From contig CAIUGM010000038.1 in NCBI GenBank assembly GCA_903898675.1, positions 1 through 64,000 of the forward strand: a stretch of DNA of 64,000 nt, written 5' to 3'. Each line of letters starts with the position of its first letter. The stretch's first letter is position 1. The notes beneath the pieces were generated by a model, which was not told the origin of the DNA, ran no database searches, and was given only the letters and a program-made list of their open reading frames with translations. The DNA is from an uncultured Verrucomicrobiota bacterium. Its GTDB lineage: Bacteria > Verrucomicrobiota > Verrucomicrobiia > Opitutales > Opitutaceae. Shown here in pieces: positions 43,119 through 52,766 of the stretch. The position numbers were made by a program, and so were the translations under genes.

Positions 43119-45848
43119 ATGAAGCTTCTCCGTAAATTGCAGTCGTTCCTGCATAAGGCCAAACGCGACGCCGAGATGGCCGAGGAGATGCGGCTGCATG
43201 TCGAGTTGCAGGCCGAATCGAATATCAAGGCCGGCATGGAGCCGGCTGAGGCGCGCTACGCGGCGCTGCGGCAGTTCGGGAACGTGGCGGTGATCCAGGA
43301 GCGGGCGCGGGAACAGCGCGGATTCGTCTGGTTGGATCAGTTCGCGCAGGATTTGAAGTACGGGGCCCGGCTCCTGTTGAAGCACCCCGGGTTCACCGCT
43401 GCGGCGGTCACGGTGCTGGCCCTGGGCATCGGCGCCAACGCGGCGGTTTTCAACCTCGTCCATTCGCTGTTGTTTGCGCCGCCCACCTATGCCCGCCCGG
43501 CCGAAGTGCTGCGGGTGCTCAGCCAGGACCGGATGAATCCGCGGCAGGTCCGCGATTTTTCCTACCCGGCCTACCGCGAGATCCGCGCGGATCATGCCCT
43601 TTTCTCCGATACGCTGGCCTCGGCCCTGCTGGTCGTGGGAGTGGGCGGGAAGGACGAAACCCGCGGCACTCCCGCCGCCGTGGTCAGTGCCAATTTTTTC
43701 TCCGTCCTCGGGGTCGCGCCGGCGCAGGGCCGGGCCTTTTTGCCGGAGGAGGAGGTGCCCGGCAGCACCAGCCCGGTGGTCATTGTCAGCCATAATTTCT
43801 GGAGGAAGCGCCATTTTGATCCGGGCCTGCTGGGTTCGCCTGTTTTGATCAACGGCCGGTCGTTCACCGTGATCGGCATCATGCCGGAAGGGTTTACGGG
43901 CACGACGGCGCTGTTCTACACCCAGCTCTGGCTCCCGCTCGGGGTTTACGACCAGGTGACAGGCCATGAGGGCCGGAGCGCGCTGGCCGATCGCGCCGGG
44001 ACCGCCCTGATGCTGCTTGGCCGGCTCAAGCCCGGTCTCACGGCGGCGGCCACCTCATCCGGTCTCCGGGTACTCGAGGCCAGCCTGGAGCGGCAGTTTC
44101 CGGCTGAGCAAAAGGACCGGCAACTCGCCCTGGCTCCACTCTCCCGGTTTGCTTCCAACGAAAACGATGCAGCAGTGGCCTGGGTCGGTGTCCTGCTGCT
44201 GGGCATGGCGGCCATTGTGCTGCTGGTGGCGTGCCTCAACCTTGCCAACATGCTGCTCGCGCGCGGCACGGCGCGGCGGAAGGAGATCGCGCTGCGCCTC
44301 GCCCTTGGGGGAGGGCGCGGTCGCATCGTCCGCCAGTTGTTGACCGAGGGCTTGCTGCTCGCCCTGCTGGGCGGGACGGGAGGCCTGCTGCTCGCCCTCT
44401 GGTTGTCCGCGCTGCTCACGGCCTCGATGGGCCGGATGATTCCGCTCGACCTGGTCTGGACGGCGGAACCGCAACCGGCGTTGCTGGCGGCGACGTTTGG
44501 CTTCGCGGTGTTGGGCACCGTGGGGTTTGCCCTGGCTCCCGCGCTCCGGCTTTCCCGCGCCGACGCCCTCATGCACCTGAAGGATCAGGCCGGCGAGGAT
44601 GTCGCGCCGCGCCGTTGGAAGTATCTGCCGCGCCAGCCGCTCGTGTCGGCGCAGATTGCCCTCTCCCTCGCGCTGCTCACCGCCGCGGCGCTTTTCATGC
44701 GCAGTGCGGTTCAAGCCGGGGCCAGCACGATGGACACCGGGCTGGAGGCTGGCGGCGTGTACCTCGTTGAGGTGGACGCCGGACTCGGGGGCTATAATCA
44801 AAGTCAGGCCCAAGCAATTTATCGCCGGCTGAACGAGCGCTTCGCTGCGCTGCCCGGGGTTGAAAGCGCAAGCCCGGCCATTGATGTTCCGCTGGGCGGG
44901 ATGGATTTCGAGAGGAAGGTTTTCCGGATGGCTGGCCCTGATACCGGCAATTCGACGGCCAGTGCAAAATGGAACGGGGTCGGGGAGGATTACTTCAAGG
45001 CCGCAGGCCTGCCGCTTTTGCGGGGCCGATCGTTCACCGCGGCCGAGGTGGCGGACGCCGGCAGCCCCCCGGTGGTGATCATCAATGACCTGCTGGCAAA
45101 GCAACTCTGGCCCGCGGGCGATGCGATCGGCCAGCGGCTGCAACTGAGCGGAGCGGAGGCTGGCCCAACCCTTGCCAAGGGCGCAGGCGAGGCAATGGAA
45201 GTGGTCGGCATCGTGCCGGCGGTCCGGCACAATCTCTTCGAATCGCAGCCTTCGCCTTGTTTCTACCTGCCGTTCGTTCGCGGCTTTGCCAGCCACGTGT
45301 TCTTCCATGTCAGGTTTTCCTCCCGCACACCCGACAGCGAGGCGGCGAACATCGACCTGTTGCGGCGCGTGGTCCACGAGGTGGACCCAGCGCTGCCGGT
45401 GCTGGCCCTGAAAAGCTTCCGCCAGCACCTCGACGGCAACATCCAGATCTGGACCGTGCGCACAGGTGCCATGCTTTTTGCCGTGTTCGGCGGCCTCGCG
45501 CTCTGCCTGGCGGTGGTGGGCATCTACGGCGTGGTCGCCTACTCGGTGGCGCGGCGCACGCGCGAAATCGGCATCCGCATGGCGCTCGGGGCCCGGCCGG
45601 TGGCGGTGCAGCGGATGATCCTCGGCGAGGGCGCGGTCATGGTGGGCAGCGGCCTGATGGCCGGGCTCCTGCTCGCGCTCGTCATCGGCAAAGTCGTCAG
45701 CAGCTTGCTTTATCGGGTGGGCGCCCTGGATCCCGTCGCCTTCACGCTTGCGCCGCTGGTCCTCGCGCTGGCCGCATTTTTTGCCTGCTGGCTGCCGGCG
45801 CGGGCCGCGACCAAGGTGGATCCCATGGTGGCACTACGGACGGGCTGA
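43119..45848 (+). CDS. ADOP-type ABC transporter permease (MacB/FtsX family), copy 1
   Basis: About 909 residues. The N-terminal cytoplasmic ADOP helical segment (EMAEEMRLHVELQ, GMEPAEARYAALRQFGNVAV) precedes a membrane helix (GFTAAAVTVLALGIGANAAVF), a large periplasmic MacB_PCD domain and a three-helix FtsX block. A second periplasmic domain and FtsX block follow, giving eight membrane helices in a duplicated layout. ATG at 43119 is chosen over GTG at 43113. The ABC ATPase is not encoded nearby, as is usual for these 'orphan' permeases. They are presumed to export lipophilic compounds or relay envelope stress; the function is not proven. Confidence 0.9.
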   Translation: MKLLRKLQSFLHKAKRDAEMAEEMRLHVELQAESNIKAGMEPAEARYAALRQFGNVAVIQERAREQRGFVWLDQFAQDLKYGARLLLKHPGFTAAAVTVLALGIGANAAVFNLVHSLLFAPPTYARPAEVLRVLSQDRMNPRQVRDFSYPAYREIRADHALFSDTLASALLVVGVGGKDETRGTPAAVVSANFFSVLGVAPAQGRAFLPEEEVPGSTSPVVIVSHNFWRKRHFDPGLLGSPVLINGRSFTVIGIMPEGFTGTTALFYTQLWLPLGVYDQVTGHEGRSALADRAGTALMLLGRLKPGLTAAATSSGLRVLEASLERQFPAEQKDRQLALAPLSRFASNENDAAVAWVGVLLLGMAAIVLLVACLNLANMLLARGTARRKEIALRLALGGGRGRIVRQLLTEGLLLALLGGTGGLLLALWLSALLTASMGRMIPLDLVWTAEPQPALLAATFGFAVLGTVGFALAPALRLSRADALMHLKDQAGEDVAPRRWKYLPRQPLVSAQIALSLALLTAAALFMRSAVQAGASTMDTGLEAGGVYLVEVDAGLGGYNQSQAQAIYRRLNERFAALPGVESASPAIDVPLGGMDFERKVFRMAGPDTGNSTASAKWNGVGEDYFKAAGLPLLRGRSFTAAEVADAGSPPVVIINDLLAKQLWPAGDAIGQRLQLSGAEAGPTLAKGAGEAMEVVGIVPAVRHNLFESQPSPCFYLPFVRGFASHVFFHVRFSSRTPDSEAANIDLLRRVVHEVDPALPVLALKSFRQHLDGNIQIWTVRTGAMLFAVFGGLALCLAVVGIYGVVAYSVARRTREIGIRMALGARPVAVQRMILGEGAVMVGSGLMAGLLLALVIGKVVSSLLYRVGALDPVAFTLAPLVLALAAFFACWLPARAATKVDPMVALRTG

Positions 45849-45853
45849 ACCGC

Positions 45854-48469
45854 ATGGGCTTCCTGTTCAAATCACTCCGGCGGGGCAAACGTTTCGAAGC
45901 CGACATGGCCGAGGAAATGCGGCATCATGTCGAGCTGCAGACGGAATTGAACCTCAAGGCCGGCATGGAACCCGCCGAGGCGCGGTATGCCGCGCTGAGG
46001 CAGTTCGGCAATGTGGCGGTTATCCAGGAAAAGGTGAGGGCGCAAAGCCGCTGGGCCTGGGTGGAAAATCTCGGAAGGGACGCCCGCCATGCCGCACGAA
46101 GCCTCGGCAAGAGTCCGCTGCTGGCGGCGGTGATCGTCCTCTCGCTCGGCATCGGCATCGGGGCCAACGCGGTCATTTATTCCTGGATTAGCGGCATTGT
46201 CTTCCGGCCGCTGCCGGGGGTGGCGGATGCCACCCGCTTTGTGCTGGTTGAACCCAGGACGGAGGCGGGCTCCTATCCGGGCGCGTCCTGGGCCGAGTAT
46301 CGCGACTTGCGCGAGAGCCTGGGCTCATTCCGCGAGTTATTTGCCTTCCGGATGCTGCCGCTGAATTTTGGCGAACCTGGTCACGAAGAACGCGTGTATG
46401 CCCAGTTGGTCTCGGGCAATTATTTCTCCGCCCTGGGCATGCGTCCGGCCCTGGGTCGTTTTCTACGTCCGGAGGAGGCGGCCCAACCGGGCGGGGCCGC
46501 GGTCGCGGTCATCTCCCATGACTTCTGGCAGAATCACTTTGCCGGCGATCCGGCCGTGCTGGGCCGGTCGCTGCGGGTGAATGACCGGCTGCTTACCATC
46601 ATCGGCGTGGCGCCCGTTGGCTTCCAAGGCACCGTCGTGGGCCTGGGCTTTGATCTCTGGGTTCCGGCCACACTCGCCCCGGTGCTGCTGGAAGGTGACA
46701 ATGAACTCGAGAATCGCGACACCCACGGATACTCCCTGATGGGTGCCCTCGCTCCCGGCACCACGCAAGCGGGCGCGCAAGCCGAGCTGACCGGGGCAAT
46801 GCGGCAACTCGCCAAAAATTATCCCGCCAGCAATGCCTCGATCGAGGCCGAGGTGCTGCCATTCTGGCGCGCGCCGCGCGGCGCCCCGCGGTTTCTGCTC
46901 GGCGCCCTGGCGGTCATGCAGGGCTTCATGCTGCTGGTGCTGCTCGTGGTCTGCGCCAACGCCGCCAATCTTTTACTGGCTCGCGCCACGGTCCGGCGTC
47001 GCGAAATCGGTGTGCGCCTGGCCCTGGGCGCCCGGCCGCTCCAAATCCTGCGCCTGTTTCTGGTCGAGAGCCTGATCCTTGGCGGCCTCGCCTCGACCAT
47101 CGGCGTGGTGGCGGCGCTCTGGGGCACGACCGCCTTGCGGGCGGTGCCGCTGCCCAGCGGGTTTCCCTTCAAATTCCAGACCGGGCTCGACCTCGGCGGC
47201 TTGCTTTTCGCCATTATGCTGGGCGTGGGCAGCGCGCTGCTGTTCGGCTTGGCGCCGGCCATCCAGTCGGCCCGGACCGATACCCAGCTCGCCCTGCGGG
47301 CATCCCGGCAGGTCTCCCGCCGCAGCCGGATGCAGGGAGCACTGGTCGGCCTCGAGGTGGCGCTGGCCCTGCTCGTGCTTGTGGGTGCGGCCATGTTCCT
47401 GCGGAATTTCCTGGAAACACGCCTGGCCGATCCGGGCTTCAGGGAAGAAGGGGTTTTGCTCGCGGGCTATGATCTTAGCGCCGGTGGTTACAACCCGGCG
47501 TCCGGCCTCGTCCTCATGGATGACCTGCTCCGGCGTCTCCGCGCGGAGCCGGGGGTGGAGAGTGCGGCGATCGCCTCCTGGGTACCGCTCGATTTTCACG
47601 GCCTGCCGGTCGGCGGCTTCACGATCGATGGACGGAAACGAAGCGATGGCGGACAGAACCGGGCGCTGACCTACGATGTGACGCCGGGCTATTTCCAAAC
47701 GATGGGCATGCCGTTGATGGCCGGAAGGGATTTCGCCGCCCTGGGCGACACCACGCAGGGAGCGCAGGCGATCGTGAACGAGGAATTTGTCCGCCGCTAC
47801 CTCGACGGTGCGTCGCCGCTGGGCCACACCATCGGGGGTCGCAGCAAGTTTGAGATTATCGGCGTGGTGCGGAACTCGCTGACCGAGACCTTCGGCGAGG
47901 CCCCCAAGCCGGTGATGTATTTTTCCTACCGGAATCGTTTCAGCCCAACCGGCCAGATTCATGTCCGGGCCCGGGGCACGGAATTGGAGCTGGTGCCCAA
48001 TCTCCGCCGCGTCCTGCGCGAGATCAATCCCGCCCTCGTGCTTTATGATGTCCGCACCCTGCGGGAGCATGTGGAGAAAAACCTGTTTTTCCGGCGAATT
48101 CCGGCGCGGATCTTTGCGGTTCTGGGGCCTTTGATCCTGCTGTTGGCCGCGGTCGGCATCTACGCGGTGGTCGCCTACGCCGTGGCGCAACGCACCACGG
48201 AGATCGGCATCAGGCTGGCGCTGGGCGCATCCGGTCCCCGCGTGGTGGCGCAGATGGTCCGGGAGAGCATGCGGCTCGTCTTGGTCGGGATGGTGCCCGC
48301 GTGGCTCATCGCCGGGGTGGTGATGCTGCACCTCGGCGGGGGTGTCCTGAATCTCACCGTCCTCCTCGGCGTCCCGGCCCTCCTGCTCCTGATCGCCTGG
48401 CTCGCCGCCTGGCTGCCAGCCCGGCGCGCCGCGCGGGTTGACCCGGTGATCGCGCTCCGGGCGGAGTGA
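45854..48469 (+). CDS. ADOP-type ABC transporter permease (MacB/FtsX family), copy 2
   Basis: About 871 residues, starting 5 bp after copy 1. The N-terminal segment is nearly identical to that of copy 1 (DMAEEMRHHVELQ, GMEPAEARYAALRQFGNVAVIQE), so the pair probably arose by tandem duplication, while the periplasmic domains have diverged. It has the same layout: one N-terminal helix, MacB_PCD, FtsX helices, MacB_PCD, FtsX helices ending WLPARRAARVDPVIALR. The ORF track runs back to 45257 through copy 1 but ATG at 45854 is the real start. It probably assembles with copy 1. Confidence 0.9.
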   Translation: MGFLFKSLRRGKRFEADMAEEMRHHVELQTELNLKAGMEPAEARYAALRQFGNVAVIQEKVRAQSRWAWVENLGRDARHAARSLGKSPLLAAVIVLSLGIGIGANAVIYSWISGIVFRPLPGVADATRFVLVEPRTEAGSYPGASWAEYRDLRESLGSFRELFAFRMLPLNFGEPGHEERVYAQLVSGNYFSALGMRPALGRFLRPEEAAQPGGAAVAVISHDFWQNHFAGDPAVLGRSLRVNDRLLTIIGVAPVGFQGTVVGLGFDLWVPATLAPVLLEGDNELENRDTHGYSLMGALAPGTTQAGAQAELTGAMRQLAKNYPASNASIEAEVLPFWRAPRGAPRFLLGALAVMQGFMLLVLLVVCANAANLLLARATVRRREIGVRLALGARPLQILRLFLVESLILGGLASTIGVVAALWGTTALRAVPLPSGFPFKFQTGLDLGGLLFAIMLGVGSALLFGLAPAIQSARTDTQLALRASRQVSRRSRMQGALVGLEVALALLVLVGAAMFLRNFLETRLADPGFREEGVLLAGYDLSAGGYNPASGLVLMDDLLRRLRAEPGVESAAIASWVPLDFHGLPVGGFTIDGRKRSDGGQNRALTYDVTPGYFQTMGMPLMAGRDFAALGDTTQGAQAIVNEEFVRRYLDGASPLGHTIGGRSKFEIIGVVRNSLTETFGEAPKPVMYFSYRNRFSPTGQIHVRARGTELELVPNLRRVLREINPALVLYDVRTLREHVEKNLFFRRIPARIFAVLGPLILLLAAVGIYAVVAYAVAQRTTEIGIRLALGASGPRVVAQMVRESMRLVLVGMVPAWLIAGVVMLHLGGGVLNLTVLLGVPALLLLIAWLAAWLPARRAARVDPVIALRAE

Positions 48470-48519
48470 GTCGAAGAATAAATGAACATTTAGGCGCGGC
48501 GGGTTTCTTACCCAGCTGC

Positions 48520-49059
48520 ATGAGGGTCACCCCGTACGACAGTCTCCGCCTTGGTGTGCTGGCGGTGGCTATCAGTCTTACGGATGGTCGGGCCGCCGAG
48601 CCACCAGCACCCGTTGTCGCGGACCCGAGGCCGCCGAGGCTGATTTCAACCGACGTCATCTCGGCGGTAGCCGGCCGACTGCCCGGGTTTAATCCGTTTT
48701 TTGAGCAACCGGCAAGGCCCGATGCGGCCGATATTTTTTATCTGCCGACGGTCACGGTGACCAAGACCAAATTGCCACCGATTTCCGCGTTCGAATTCCT
48801 CACGCCCAAGGCACGCCTGGAAGTTGCCTTGAAAACGCATCCCGGGCTGGGCCTGGTGCCATTGCCCAAGCTGAACAACCAGGTCGCGGCGGAGATGCAG
48901 AAGCAGGAACGCGAGGCGGAGAAACGATCGGCTGTGACCGAACAAATCCTCAGCATCTCGGTGATTGATGACGCCAAGACCAGGGAAGAGATCAACCTGA
49001 TGCGCGCGGCGACGGCGCAGCCAAATAATGATTGGCGGGACAGATTTCCAGGGAGGTAG
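48520..49059 (+). CDS. Secreted protein of unknown function downstream of the permeases
   Basis: 179 residues from ATG 48520. The leader DSLRLGVLAVAISLTDGRAA looks like a signal peptide. The mature part has a Pro-rich stretch and a charged, possibly helical C-terminal half (EMQKQEREAEKRSAV). The ORF-track start at 48466 overlaps the permease stop and lacks a signal. No family is recognised. It follows the second permease by 50 bp and may belong to the same unit, perhaps as an accessory envelope protein; that is inference. Confidence 0.6.
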   Translation: MRVTPYDSLRLGVLAVAISLTDGRAAEPPAPVVADPRPPRLISTDVISAVAGRLPGFNPFFEQPARPDAADIFYLPTVTVTKTKLPPISAFEFLTPKARLEVALKTHPGLGLVPLPKLNNQVAAEMQKQEREAEKRSAVTEQILSISVIDDAKTREEINLMRAATAQPNNDWRDRFPGR

Positions 49060-49142
49060 CCGACATCGTGGCCGGAACCACGCTTGTTCCGGTTGCCTTC
49101 GGCCCCGGTCTTGTCGCGCCGATGGCGCGCGGAACGCTGCGC

Positions 49143-51491
49143 TCAAGCGCGGCTACCCGGTGTCTCTTCCGGCGGCGACAGGCGGTTGGCCATCTTTTTC
49201 CAGAAGAGCCAGCGCGCCAGCGCGGGCATCAGGAGCATCGCGCCAAGCATGTTGAAGAGAAACATGAAGGCGAGGAGCACCCCCATGTCGGCTTGGAACT
49301 TGATGGCCGAGAAGGCCCATGTACCTACGCCGATCGAGAGCGCGAAGCCGGTGAACACCACCGACGTGCCCATCGTGGCGAAGGACTCGCACAGCGCGTC
49401 CTCGAGGGATTTGCCGTCGCGGAGCCGCTCGAGCAGCGCCGAGCAGAGGTAGATGCCGTAGTCCACGCCGATGCCGACGCCGAGCGCGACGACGGGCAGC
49501 GTGGAAGTCTTCAGGCCGATCTGCAGGTAGACCATCAGCGCATAGGCCAGGTCGGACACGATCACGAGCGGCAGCACCACGCACACCGTGGCCCGCCACG
49601 AGCGGAAGGAGATCAGGCAGAGCACGACGATCGCGATGTACAGCCACATCACCATGGGAAATTGCGCGGACTCAACCACCTCGTTGGTGGCGGCCATCAC
49701 GCCGATGTTGCCGGTGGCGAGCTGGAACTTCACCCTGGGCGTCGATTCCCGGGCGCGGAATTCCTTCACGGCGGTGATGACGCGCCGGATCGTCCCGGCC
49801 TTGTGGTCCTTGAGGTAGATCATCACCGGGATGACGCTGCCGTCATTGTTCAACAGCCCCGTCGAGGTCTCGACCGGCGAGACCGACTGGGCGAGCGTCT
49901 GCGGATTGCGGGGCACGGTCCGCCACTTCAGGCTGCCCTCGTTCCAGCCGGCGGTGATCGTCTTGGCGAGATCGGTCAGGGCCATGGTGGACTGGACGCC
50001 CTCGATGTTGCGCATGTGCCAGCCGAACCGCTCCACGAGCGCCATGACGTCGTGGTCGATCACGCCGTTCGGCACCGTCTCGATCAACACCGTGATCACA
50101 TCGACGCCGATATTGAAACGCGAGGTGATGACGGCGGTGTCCTGGTTGTAGCGCGAAGACTGGCGGAGCTCGGGCACGCCGGCATGCGTGTCACCGATCT
50201 GCACCTGCCTGGCCTTGATCAGGCCGAACGCCCAGCACGCGCCGGCGATGGCGATGATAACGAGCGAGGTGCGGCCCGTCGTGAAACCCACTAGCCGGCG
50301 CCAGACGGGTTGCAACGCGAAGCGGCGGATATTAACCCGTTTGCGGAAGTCCGGCTCCATCGTCGTGTAAGCCAGCAGCACGGGCAGCAGGAAGCGGTCG
50401 GTCAGGATGATGAGCGTGACGCCCAGGCTGGCGGTGATGGCCAGCTCGCGGATGATGGGCACCTTGACGAGGTAGATGGTCAGGAACCCCACGGTGTCGG
50501 TCAGGATGGCGACGGTCCCGGGGATGAAGAGGTTGCTGAATGACGCCCGGGCGGCGAGCACCTCGTCCCGCCCGATGTAGTATTCATAGCGGAAGGAGCG
50601 CAGCATCTGGGTGGCATGGCTCAGCGCGATCGCAAACACCAGGAAAGGCACGAGGATCGAGAGCGGATCGATCCCGAAGCCGAAGAGGTTGAGCAGGCCG
50701 AGTTGCCAGACCACGGCGCAAGCCGAAGTGATCAGCGGCAGGATCGTGAGGATCAGTGACTGCGAAAAGTAGAAGAGCAGGAAGGCCGACACGATGATCG
50801 CCAGGCCGAAGAACAGCAGCACGCCGCGCGCGCCGTCGGTCACATCGCCAATGACCTTGGCAAAGCCGATGATATGCACGCTGACCAGGTCGGACTGGTA
50901 TTTCTGCCGGATCTTGCTCTCCAGAGCATCGGCGACCTCGGCATAGACGAGCTTCCGGCCGGTCTGCGGGTCGACCTCCAGCAGAGAAGCGACGATGATG
51001 GCGCCGGTGAAATCGTTCGCCACCAGCTGGCCGACGCGGCCGGACTTGATGATGTTCTGGCGGACGCGCTCAAGGCCCTCGGGCGTCGGCGAAAAGTCGG
51101 CCGGGATGACATTACCACCCTGGAGACCGTCCTCGACCACCTCCATGTAGCGGACATTCGGCGTATAAATCGAGGTCACCTGTGAGCGATCGACCCCCGG
51201 CAGATAAAATGTCTCGTCGGTGACGGCCTTCAGCGTGCGGAAGAACTCGGGCGTGAACATGTCCCCCTTGCGCGCCATGAGGGCGATGACGACGCGATTG
51301 GCGCCGCCGAACTGCTCCTGGTATTTCTTGAAGTTCTGGATGTACTCATGGTCGCCCGGCAGCTGCTTGTTGAAGCTGGCGTCAACGTGGGTCCGGGCCG
51401 CGAAGAACCCCAGCACCGCCGTGGTAAGTGCAAACAGCAGCACGGTCAGGTGACGGTGCCCGAAGATGAGTGCTTCGATGCGGGTTAGCAT
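49143..51491 (-). CDS. MMPL/RND-family exporter
   Basis: A 782-residue inner-membrane protein with about 12 helices in two halves, each with a large periplasmic loop after the first helix. MMPL-type hallmarks are LVFAIALSHATQMLRSFRYEY in the first half and VVALGVGIGVDYGIYLCSALLERLRDG in the second. The family exports lipids and hydrophobic compounds using the proton gradient. It closes the DUF1302-DUF1329-YCF48 set. The last residues (GSRA, stop TGA) are encoded by a repeat-like GTAGCCGCGCTTGAG sequence that also occurs (as its reverse complement) at 27552-27567. Confidence 0.9.
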   Translation of the reverse strand: MLTRIEALIFGHRHLTVLLFALTTAVLGFFAARTHVDASFNKQLPGDHEYIQNFKKYQEQFGGANRVVIALMARKGDMFTPEFFRTLKAVTDETFYLPGVDRSQVTSIYTPNVRYMEVVEDGLQGGNVIPADFSPTPEGLERVRQNIIKSGRVGQLVANDFTGAIIVASLLEVDPQTGRKLVYAEVADALESKIRQKYQSDLVSVHIIGFAKVIGDVTDGARGVLLFFGLAIIVSAFLLFYFSQSLILTILPLITSACAVVWQLGLLNLFGFGIDPLSILVPFLVFAIALSHATQMLRSFRYEYYIGRDEVLAARASFSNLFIPGTVAILTDTVGFLTIYLVKVPIIRELAITASLGVTLIILTDRFLLPVLLAYTTMEPDFRKRVNIRRFALQPVWRRLVGFTTGRTSLVIIAIAGACWAFGLIKARQVQIGDTHAGVPELRQSSRYNQDTAVITSRFNIGVDVITVLIETVPNGVIDHDVMALVERFGWHMRNIEGVQSTMALTDLAKTITAGWNEGSLKWRTVPRNPQTLAQSVSPVETSTGLLNNDGSVIPVMIYLKDHKAGTIRRVITAVKEFRARESTPRVKFQLATGNIGVMAATNEVVESAQFPMVMWLYIAIVVLCLISFRSWRATVCVVLPLVIVSDLAYALMVYLQIGLKTSTLPVVALGVGIGVDYGIYLCSALLERLRDGKSLEDALCESFATMGTSVVFTGFALSIGVGTWAFSAIKFQADMGVLLAFMFLFNMLGAMLLMPALARWLFWKKMANRLSPPEETPGSRA

Positions 51492-51517
51492 GGAGGGTAA
51501 CGCAAAATCTCGCGGCT

Positions 51518-51603
51518 GTCATTCTGAGCAGAGCGAAGAATCCACGGCAGCGAGCGTGGCACCAAGTTCGAGCACGTGGATCCTTCGCGTTGCTCAGGAT
51601 GAC
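51518..51603. repeat. GTCATTCTGAG...CAGGATGAC palindromic repeat, copy B
   Basis: Arms GTCATTCTGAGCAGAGCGAA and the reverse-complementary end TTGCTCAGGATGAC. It lies between the MMPL gene and the YCF48 gene, and the YCF48 stop follows 10 bp after it. Confidence 0.85.
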
Positions 51604-51612
51604 AAGGGTAGC

Positions 51613-52557
51613 TCATGGCAGCTTGATCCTCACCGCGCCGGCTTCGCCGACGGTGACCAGCCAGCCGTCCCCGGCCTCGACGACCTCGGCCACGCTGGTG
51701 CCGAAATCGGCCGGCTTCCAAGGGGTGAAGGTTCGCCCCGCATCGTGGCTGAGGAAAAAATTCCCGCCCTGGCCTGCGAGTACGATCGTGCCGTTACGCT
51801 GGCGGATGCCGGTCATGATCAGCACCCGCACCGGACTGTTCACCGGTTCCCAGGTGGCGCCGGCATCCTCCGAGCGCAGGATATGCCCGCGCAGGCCGTA
51901 GGTGAGGAGATGGCCCTTGGCCAGGGGCAGCGTGCCGAACAGCGAGCCGTCGTAAGGCACGATCAGTTTGCCCCAGGTTTTCCCCTCGTCATCGGAGTGC
52001 AGGAGTGTCCCGCTTTCGCCCGCCAGATAGAGCGTGCCGTCCGCTCCCGCGGAGATCCGGTTGTAATGGACTTCGTCCTCACTGGGCCGGGTGGTCAGCC
52101 AGTGCTGGCCGCCGTCCTCGGTTTTCAGGAATTTTCCGTAGGCGCCCGCGATGAAGCCGTGGCTGGCATCGCGAAAGAACACATCGAGATAGACCGACTC
52201 CAGCTCCTTGCCGTCATCTTGCCGGGACCACGTCAGGCCGCCGTCAAGGGTGGCCAGGATCACGCCATCATGGCCGACCGCCCAGCCATGCAACTTGTCG
52301 GGGAAGGCAACACCCGTGAGGAGGGCTCGCGCGGGTACGGACGCTTGCGTCCAGGTCAGGCCGTCGTCGCGCGAGATGACCACGTCGCCGTGATCACCCA
52401 CCGCCACCAGCTTGTCCCCGGCCTGAACCACGCTGAGCAGCAGGCTGCGGGCGGCCAGCGGGGCGGGCTCGGATGATTCCTGGGCGGGGAGAGGGACAGC
52501 GAAGGCGAGGGTGAGGAGCAGCCAATGAACCGGATATTGACGAAAGCCAGCCACCAC
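51613..52557 (-). CDS. YCF48-like beta-propeller protein, secreted
   Basis: About 314 residues from a GTG at 52557. A signal peptide (HWLLLTLAFAVPLPAQ) is followed by a beta-propeller of six BNR/Asp-box-like repeats of about 45 residues, for example VGDHGDVVISRDDGLTW, VGHDGVILATLDGGLTW and AGESGTLLHSDDEGKTW. This is the YCF48/photosystem II stability factor-like family, which in non-photosynthetic bacteria is often encoded beside RND exporters and DUF1302/DUF1329 genes. It would act in the periplasm. The ORF track runs upstream through repeat C, producing the known spurious peptide CHSERSEES. The start is uncertain because no ATG is present. Confidence 0.85.
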   Translation of the reverse strand: MVAGFRQYPVHWLLLTLAFAVPLPAQESSEPAPLAARSLLLSVVQAGDKLVAVGDHGDVVISRDDGLTWTQASVPARALLTGVAFPDKLHGWAVGHDGVILATLDGGLTWSRQDDGKELESVYLDVFFRDASHGFIAGAYGKFLKTEDGGQHWLTTRPSEDEVHYNRISAGADGTLYLAGESGTLLHSDDEGKTWGKLIVPYDGSLFGTLPLAKGHLLTYGLRGHILRSEDAGATWEPVNSPVRVLIMTGIRQRNGTIVLAGQGGNFFLSHDAGRTFTPWKPADFGTSVAEVVEAGDGWLVTVGEAGAVRIKLP

Positions 52558-52572
52558 ATGACCTGCCTGTCT

Positions 52573-52658
52573 GTGATTCTGAGCGCAGCGATGAATCCAC
52601 GCGCTCGCAGCTGACATCATCATCGATGCCGTGGATTCTTCACTTCGTTCAGAATGAC
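52573..52658. repeat. GTGATTCTGAG...CAGAATGAC palindromic repeat, copy C
   Basis: Arms GTGATTCTGAGCGCAGCGAT and TCACTTCGTTCAGAATGAC. With copy B it brackets the YCF48 gene. Confidence 0.85.
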
Positions 52659-52718
52659 AAGTCAGTGTGTACACATTCTTGATCATGAATTCTGCGCCTT
52701 GCACTGAAGCACAGGCAA

Positions 52719-52748
52719 GAAAAAGGGCGGCCGGTGACGGCCGCCCTT
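52719..52748 (-). terminator. Rho-independent terminator after DUF1329
   Basis: On the minus strand AAGGGCGGCCG-TCAC-CGGCCGCCCTT plus T run: a perfect 11-bp stem 18 bp after the DUF1329 stop. It separates DUF1302-DUF1329 from YCF48-MMPL. Confidence 0.9.
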
Positions 52749-52766
52749 CGCCTGATAGGATTGGGC

